Assembly: GCA_034670405.1 (NCBI GenBank)
Contig: JAXDDX010000046.1
Coordinates: forward strand, 2,430,001-2,494,000
Direction of reading: 5' to 3'
DNA from: Hoplostethus atlanticus
Taxonomy: Eukaryota > Chordata > Actinopteri > Trachichthyiformes > Trachichthyidae
DNA: 64,000 nt
The position numbers and the translations under genes were made by a program. Of this stretch, positions 56,103-64,000 are shown in pieces. The notes below the pieces were generated by a model. That model had not been told where the DNA came from. It was given only the letters and a program-made list of their open reading frames with translations, and made no database searches. How positions within the stretch are numbered: position 1 is the stretch's first letter; every line of letters begins with the position of its first letter.

Positions 56103-56636
56103 AGTACATGCTCTTTTAACTCTGGCTAATAGAGTATTGGATTAGCAGAACGAGCGCAGAGCCTCCCTTCTGAAATGGTTGAAGGAACTGTGTTGAGAAT
56201 CTGAGTGGCCTTGATGGATTTGAAGTTTTCAAAGGGTCTTCGGTGTGTGGGCAGCATCTGTTTGAAGGGCTTTGATTTGTCTGTGTTGAAACATCAAATT
56301 GTGAGTAGGAGCAGGCTAAAAATAGGCCTTGCAGTCACAGGACTATTGTTGCACACAGGGATAATGCTAGGCTATGTGAAACTGCAAGCCAAGCAGCTAC
56401 TACTTGGGTTATGCATACAGCAGGCTGACTGCTATCAAGCCACATACACTTGGAAATACACAACAACCCAGGTGAACATGACTAGAATAAGGCATACAAT
56501 ACACTAAAAATAAGGCTTAGGCTGCAAGTTGGTGTTACGTACTGCTGCAGTGGAAATACGCCCCTTGGTTGACCTTTCCATCCAAAGTGCTGTACAGACC
56601 CATACTAAACGTGTATGCACTCCTGGTCAACCCCAG

Positions 56637-56696
56637 CAGGAATCACACCGGTAGCCCTTGCAGCGTTAGCGCCGTGCTCCACCCACAGAGCTATGC
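56637..56696 (-). repeat. tRNA-derived SINE head, minus strand
   Basis: The minus strand shows TAGCTCTGTGGGTGGAGCAC (A-box region) and later GGTGTGATTCC (B-box-like) at tRNA spacing. Confidence 0.6.
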
Positions 56697-58501
56697 AGGA
56701 GCACGGTGGGGCGTAGCGTTGAGGCTGGATAATGCTGCTCTATGTTAGCCCGCTGCAACAGATGTGGAGGTGTGTCAATGCAACAAGCTTACTTAAGTTA
56801 GCGAAGACCCTGACGCCAACCAACTCGCTTCCTCCATCACACACACACACACACACGAGCGAACATGATCTGATAAACATCCCATGTCTGAAGTGGATAA
56901 GAGCTCTAATACTAACTGGCACACAACGGGGTCCAGATGCTCGACATTCTTGCCGGGCATATTCTCCAAAGCGAAGTAGTAGCCTAATTTAGAGAGATAA
57001 ATAATGGCATGATGTCAACCGGCGGGTCTTGCGTCACTCCGAGTTAAAGTTAAACCAGGTTCATTGAAGAAAGACATCTGTCAAGAGGCAACGTTTCACT
57101 CCTCAAGCCATCTTGAGCACATGAGCTTTAATTCATCCTCCTCACACACACACACACAAACACACAAAACACCCCAACTCTTATTTAAAGCACTTTGAGG
57201 CCGAAGTGCATTGTTACCACAGTAAATAACCGAGCCCTTAAAAAGAAGATAATTTGGGAAACACAGGCTCGCCTATGGCTGCATACTTGGAGGTGGGATT
57301 TGACCTACTCTCAGCTGTGTGAATAAGCCTCCTGTACAAGTCAGTTTGTCAAAGGAGGAACTCAAAAAAGGACTGTGGGGGGAAGATGTGAGTGTACATG
57401 CACACATGGGGCGTTTGCTTGCGTAAACACACAGACACACCACAGACACACACAACACACAGGCTGAGCAGTATGCAGTGCGAAGGTTTCTCAAACACAG
57501 GGCCGTGCCAGAGGCAGTGTGAGCAACCGCAGAGCCTGAAAAACTGGCTGAGCGAAAGCAAGATAGGGAGAGGGAAGTACTAGGGGGCAAATTTGGAAAA
57601 GACTGTTACAGGCCACGGGTGTTATTTTCTGCACGGGTTTGTGACGTGGCTTCGCGGTAAGAAAAAGAAGATTGAAGGCATGGGAAGGGAAGTGACGACT
57701 TTAGCCCCGGGCCAAAGCCACGGTGAGACTCGGAGCTCCAGGGCAGGTCTCTGGGGCCCCCCGGTCACCCGGCCCCCGGCCCCCCGAGGATCACAGCTCA
57801 GAGACTCACACTGCGCTTCACCGTGGTGTGTTACTGAGCCATGCTGTGCTGGACTGGACTGTGCTGTATTAGGCTGAGCTGGGTTGGGGTAGTCAGTGCA
57901 GAGCAGGTATGCCAGCCGCTCTCTTGGTGCTGTGGAACCAAAAATCAGTGACTCTTCAGAAATGTCCCATCAAAGGCGAGTATGATTGAGAGGCGTCAAA
58001 TCTCAAGTGCTACTGAGAAAAGCCTAACAAGCATTTACCTGAAAATATGTGTTCGTAAATATGCAATTTGTGTGATCTTGTGGTTTTGGCCTTTCATGAT
58101 TACATTTGAGACATTTTGTTAGCATTCCTATTCAGCGAAACTTGGAATAAGTGCAGCAGCAAAATACTTTAACTCCCAAATGGCTACGCTTAGAAAATGA
58201 ATGTAATCATTTTGTTTGACAGTTATTTTCTTACCATGAGAGCAAAAAAAAAAAAAAAAAAAAAAAGGTGCACCTGAGCTTGCTTCACGATACATCGATG
58301 AGGCTCACTACTGTGTGCTGCACTGTGTTGTGTGTGTGTTTGCCTCTCTCTCTCTGACAGGGCAGAGCTTCAGTACAACTCCTGGGCCAACACGCCATAA
58401 TATTTACTCTAGCCAGGCAGCAAATGCTGCACCTCTCCTCTTGTCCCAGTTTAAGCACTCCATCAGTCTGACAAGGCTGGGAAGCCGTGCCAACACACAC
58501 A

Positions 58502-58602
<101 letters not shown>

Positions 58603-59042
58603 ATAGAGAGTCTGGTAGACACTCAGCTAGTGAAGGTTTCTCCTGAGTGGTGTGGTACTGCTTCGAGTTTACGTCTCCATTCTCTGTCTGTCTGCTGTCG
58701 TGTGAGCAGAGCCTCTTTCCTCCTTCTCACTATTGTAATGAGGGTGAGAAGTGGTCAGGGAGGGAGGGATGGGGGGGGAGAGGAGGAGAGGGAGGGGAGG
58801 AGGGAGGCAGACATAAGAGCTCCTCTGTTCTGTTCAGTGAAACCATGGTCCGGCCTTGTGACTGACAATGAGAGGCACATACACACACGAGGAGATGGGA
58901 CATAGCTGTGGCGTGTGCTGGTAGAGCAACGAGAGATGGTTCCAGACAAGTTGTCGCATACATAGAGTCTGGCAAGCGGCCTATGTTTTCACTTCAGGCC
59001 CATAAAACCAGTTGAGTTTAAATTGAGATGTCTGCATGGCTC

Positions 59043-59077
<35 letters not shown>

Positions 59078-59460
59078 ACGTCTAGCCTAATGTTCTTGCA
59101 GAGCTGTGTTGGGTAACATCTTGGGTCAGGGGGCGAACAAACTGTACTGAAATGGATTGTTCCAGCCAAAATACCGGCTAGGCCAGAGGATAAAACGTTT
59201 CCTCTACCGGCCTCTAAGGTCTGGTTAATGGCTAGCATTTGTACCGCTGGGTTCTCCAGTGCGAGACGGATTCCCTGAAAGAGCAAAGGCAAATACCCAT
59301 GCCCGTGTTATTCTATCCAATTCCATTCTATTGTGCTGTTTCGTATCGTGACAGAGGTAAAAGCAAGTCGGAGCCTGAGGGGATAGGTGGGTAAAGAGCA
59401 GGATCGACAGAGTGGAAAAGTCACTCCTGAAATCCTCTGGCGATAGCATGGGTTAACACG

Positions 59461-59690
<230 letters not shown>

Positions 59691-60119
59691 GGTTTATTAC
59701 AACCACTGATTGGAGATCTAAATCTAACGAACAGGTATATTTCAGGGCTTGCTAGCTGCTGCGGTCTGGCTACAACTCTTCCACGGTGGAGGTGCTACTG
59801 ATTGCTGGTACCAGACCAACAAAAGGTGTGCATGGCGTGGTTTATGGTGTACTATCTTGGCAATGCTTGTTTGTCACGTTCCCCAACAGACAGTTGCACG
59901 TGTCCGACAGACCGGGCCTACTCCAGCACAGCGGCGACACAAGGTCAGCCCTGTTTGTGTCCTCCTCCTCCAGATCCAGCTGAACTGCGAACTAATGAAC
60001 CCACAAGTGGCGTAATAAAAGAATACCACGATGAATAGTCATTAGATATTACCACTGCTGAAGCAGATAAATATCAATCTGTGTGTAATTGGCGAGTATG
60101 CTGCAGGATAATTGGCAAA

Positions 60120-60480
60120 GCAGTTTCCTGTGTGTGTGTGTGTGTCGGTGTGTGTGTGTGTCTCCTCTAATGAGCCTGTGATCCTTGCAGGAGCAGTTGA
60201 ATAGAGAGTGCCTTTGGTGGCAGTGAAAGGAATACATTTGAAATATAATCCTATTCTAGTTCTTAACCAACCCGCTGCAAATGAGCCTGTGTATCATGTC
60301 TCAACATGGCTGGTGTGATTCCCCCTAATATTACTCTTTCAGATGCAAAGCAGTGCTTCTCTCTGCACAGAGGCACGTGCACCGTTCCAGCAGTAAAGGG
60401 TAATGAAACCGTTCAGTCAATGGATCCCACAATAGTTCCTAAACGTCCAAGAGAATAATGGTACCTAACCGAGGGCCCAT
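60120..60480. repeat. Diverged duplication, copy 1
   Basis: After a short GT array it contains 'atgagcctgtg' twice, 'ggcagtgaaa', 'cctattctag', 'cctaatatta' and 'ggtaatgaaac' in the same order as 62890-63350. Confidence 0.75.
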
Positions 60481-62166
60481 GAGGCATGGCGAGCATAGTC
60501 AGTAGTCGTGCGAGCTGTCGAAAAACTAATCAAGACGGCACAATTTTGCTATTCACATCAACGTTGAGGCGTCCAGAGGTATTAAGATGCTTTTAAATCT
60601 CAGGTTTTCTAGTCGACTAAGAGGCGTTTTCACTGGGAAAGCCAACACAAAAGCGAGCACAGTCTGAATCCCCTTTAGAAATGCAAATGGCATCAACAAA
60701 TGTGACACATAAAATCATTTACACCGTCTCATAATGTGGCCTGCTTTCTTCCAACACGAGGTATTGAAAGATTTCTATCAAAGTGGACGGGAACCAGGGT
60801 TGTAGGAGGTAAACTCCCCTAACCGGTTTACCGAGCGTTTTAGTTTCCCACCTATAAATCTTTATTACATAAATTCATAGTATAAATCATAGCAAGTGGT
60901 ATCAAACTGATGTAAGTATAATTTATATTTTTCTGAAAATCCATTAAAAAAAATCGATACCATTTTTGTTCCTCATGATGACCAACTGGAGGTTTCTAAG
61001 AGGTTTTCATTGTTTACCCTTTATTGACCACTATGCCACTGATTGGAACCAGTGTCGGTATTGAAACATAGCAGTATATTCTGAGTTATTTTAAACCGAT
61101 CATCACGATCTTCATATCAACAGTCTGGGCTCTTACTAATGTGTGAATGGCCCATTTCTTTTCTCACATCAACCTAACAGTGGAGTGTTGTTATCAAGGA
61201 GCAGGAGAGACCGGTGCATGTTATCTACTGTGGAGATGAGAAACAGATAGGTTCTGTCTGATGGGAATACACCGCTGAGATTCACACTGCACTTTAGACT
61301 GAGAGCAGGAGAGAGACGGGGAGACCAAAAGGTAGGACTTTACCCACAGCCAAGACAGTACTGGACCCTGTCCTCGCGTCCCATCCAAACTGGACTCTGA
61401 ACACACACTGCACTGTAAACACAGACACAGACAGACACTGCTCCATGTGATAGACATAAGCACCCTGATGCATGCATGCGGACACCAGGCTGCAGGTTAA
61501 AGCCCCGCTGACTCAAAAGGGGAACAGACAGAAGACAGAGCAACGGCACAAACAGCTCACGACCACTGTTCTGCACGTCGGCTGCAGTGCTGCAGCTTTG
61601 CGACTCAGATGGACAGGCACAAATATAAAACATGCCAGAAATAACGATGCAGATGATAATGACACAAATGCAATCTTGTGGTTTCATGTTGCAACACACA
61701 ACAGTGCTTGAGCTTTGATTATTCAGTCATATAGACGAACCAACCAGCCAGCAAGCAAATCAGTCCAACCAAACGAGAGGCAGAAGCTAGAGCGATCATG
61801 TTGCGCTGGCCTTGCGCTTTCTGCACTGCAATATAGACTACCTCAACTAACACCTGACACCACTCAGCACTGCCACAGAAAGACCACCACAAACACACAC
61901 ACATACACCATATGTAACAAAGTCACGGGAACCCCATCCCACACGCACACAGAAGACATCCTGGTAACCATGGAAACCCTCCTCCTCACACGGTGACATC
62001 ACGGATGTTGCCTCATGACCCAAACAGGCTAAACAATCACCTCGACTGCCACCGAAATCAGCTCAAGGTGAAGAGGCCACGGATGGACAGCTGGACAGAG
62101 GGATGGGCAGATGATGATGAGTGAGAGCATGAGAGGGGACAAGAGGACTAATAATAGATCCCCCTG

Positions 62167-62266
<100 letters not shown>

Positions 62267-62860
62267 TCTGTATTTCAGTCAGAGCAGGCTGTGCAGTGGG
62301 CTTGCTGCTGTCTCTACTGCTAGCCACCGGAACCGAAGCCATATGTGAGCAACAAATTATACACACACACACACACACACACTACACACACACTACACAC
62401 ACACTCTCTACGATGAGCAAGTGATAGAGGGAGGGGAGAGAGAAAGGCAGATGGAGGCAGATAGATGAAGCCAGACAGATAAATCAAGAGTAAAAGAGGG
62501 AGGGGGGGGGGCTTGCAACATGGTCATCCAATCACAGGATTTCTGGTACATCATCCTAACCTATATAGCCCCGATGTAAGCTGCTGGTGACAGGATGCTA
62601 TGCACTGTAATGCTGGGAAAAACCAACCTCCTTTCACACCAGGGGGCTGCACGACCACCAAATGGATGTAGTGGTCTGGTGTAGTTGACATGGGGGGGTC
62701 TACAGTAGCCAGTGGCCATATGGTGCATTGACACAAAGCAGCCAGGCAGACGTTCAGGAACTCAGTAACAACTGGAAAGGTAATGGGTGCAGCGTAGGTC
62801 TGTACCGGTTTTCACTAAGTGGCCTCTAGCAACAGTAGGGGCTAGGTAGATGAAGCCAGA

Positions 62861-62889
<29 letters not shown>

Positions 62890-62908
<19 letters not shown>

Positions 62909-63350
62909 CAAATGAGCCAGTGCTCCTGCAGGAACAGTTGATTAGAGCGGGTAGATGTTGGCAGTGAAAATAACACATTTGAATTATACTCTCCTATTCT
63001 AGCCCTGGCTCACTTTTAACCAACTAGCTGCAGATGAGCCTGTGTGTCGTGTGTCGGTGTGATTGTCCTAATATTATCCTCTCAGGCGCTCAGCAGAGCC
63101 GGCCGTGGCACAGTCTGCTGTTGTTTGGGGCCACAACCGCTAAAAAGGGCCACATTTTGGAATTGTTATTAATGGTGGGAGTAATTTGGTGGTTATGGTT
63201 GGAGTGTTTTGGGGCCACAAACGGTCTTGTTTAGGGCCGCCAAAGGTCTGAGGCTGGTTCTGTCCAACAGCAATAGGTAATGAAACAATACAGCCAATAA
63301 GAGCCTTCAATAGCCCCTAACCATGCCCACGAGACTAATGGTGATATATG
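62890..63350. repeat. Diverged duplication, copy 2
   Basis: Starts after a (GT)n array at 62863-62906 and repeats the ordered words of 60120-60480 ('atgagcc', 'ggcagtgaaa', 'cctattctag', 'gatgagcctgtgtgtc', 'cctaatatta', 'ggtaatgaaac'). Confidence 0.75.
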
Positions 63351-63399
63351 TGATAGGTGACATAAGGCAAAGGCTTCTCCCGCTATAGCATGGAAGCTG

Positions 63400-64000
63400 A
63401 GCTGCACTGTCCAACCACTACTTCAGCGTTGTCCTCCTGAAGCAGCAGCCGGGGGGTCTGTCCCGGGGCTTCCGCAGGGCAGAGCTGCAGCTCGGCCAAA
63501 CAGCTGTGTCCAGCTGCGCTGCCTGGAGACACTGGCCGCTTTGTTCCCCACAGGGAAGGCAGAGAGTTGGGGGCAGAAACGGTCTACGTGTGCGCACACA
63601 TTCTTCCATTATCCACAAACGTTAACGGTCTGTAAGCCTCTGCCAACCCGGGTCTGTCTGCTCTGTGCGTTTTTGCTCCAAAACAAAACGGCCTTCCAGG
63701 AGGCAAGAGAGCGGACAGAGGGAGCAGAGGGAGCAGCGGGACCGGGGGGGCACAACCAACCAGGATGTGTGGAAAATTTGAAATGCATTGAGCCAACGAG
63801 CACAGTCACGCATACAACACATGGAAATCGCTCGTCGCTCGAATGGTCTCATGTTTCGCCTAAATGTTAAACGAAATTCTGCCCCTTTTTTTGTGGCGAA
63901 CAGCAACACGAAACAACGACAAAAGCGAAGTCCGAGATCCAGGAAGGAAAGCGCCGGGCAATCACGGTACACACTCAGGAAACAACAACAAAAGAGACAG
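63400..64000 (-). promoter_or_regulatory. CpG-richer segment, possible c1orf21 promoter/5' exon
   Basis: CpG dinucleotides are visibly more frequent than in the flanks (for example around 63425-63540 and 63780-63965), with no dinucleotide arrays. c1orf21 needs a 5' exon to the right of 52873. No transcription start or splice donor could be fixed. Confidence 0.3.

Noticed and set aside
63622..63972. 116-residue minus-strand frame
   Set aside because: No family resemblance; more likely chance in CpG-rich 5' DNA.

Overview
This is eukaryotic DNA, almost certainly from a ray-finned fish. It has spliced vertebrate genes with GT-AG introns, very many long (CA)n/(GT)n and (GA)n/(CT)n arrays, tRNA-derived SINE pieces, and hAT-type and TTAA-type DNA-transposon remnants. 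No prokaryotic, CRISPR or viral genes were seen. Most open frames in the window are frames through microsatellites and are not genes.

Three genes can be reconstructed exon by exon. (1) apobec4 (plus strand, 9178-10804): three coding exons of a zinc-dependent deaminase-family protein. The HPE and PC-X6-C zinc ligands are present; a short 5' exon was not found. A 190-bp copy of its intron 2/exon 3 junction lies 1.6 kb downstream (12417-12606). (2) colgalt2 (minus strand, 34185 down to 14839): all 12 coding exons, in phase, giving a 616-residue ER procollagen galactosyltransferase with two acidic metal-binding motifs and a C-terminal RDEL. Intron 1 is about 12 kb. (3) a c1orf21 homologue (minus strand, 52834 down to 41496): five coding exons, in phase, giving a 116-residue MGC-starting protein. 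Two more exon-like blocks on the minus strand (5106-5349 and 35472-35584) have good splice sites but I do not recognise them.

Layout: 1-5.1 kb, repeat-rich intergenic DNA; 5.1-5.7 kb, possible first exon of a leftward gene; 9.2-10.8 kb, apobec4; 10.8-14.8 kb, repeats, the apobec4 fragment and the colgalt2 3' region; 14.8-34.2 kb, colgalt2; 34.2-41.5 kb, intergenic with one unexplained exon; 41.5-52.9 kb, c1orf21; 52.9-64 kb, DNA upstream of the c1orf21 start codon, with a diverged internal duplication and a CpG-richer right edge that may hold its promoter.

The most interesting signal is how the repeats sit on the gene structure. In c1orf21 a simple repeat touches one or both ends of every intron, within about 12 nt of the splice junction. 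Intron 2 starts with (CA)n and ends with (UG)n, so its ends can pair. A 16-unit minisatellite abuts the exon 2 acceptor; each unit carries a branch-point/pyrimidine/CAG sequence resembling that acceptor, and a 1.25-kb deleted hAT element sits inside one unit. In colgalt2 the 120-nt, frame-neutral exon 6 lies between complementary (UG)n and (CA)n arrays. This suggests repeat-driven RNA structure acting on splicing. It is inference from sequence only. The genes do not form an operon and have no evident shared pathway.
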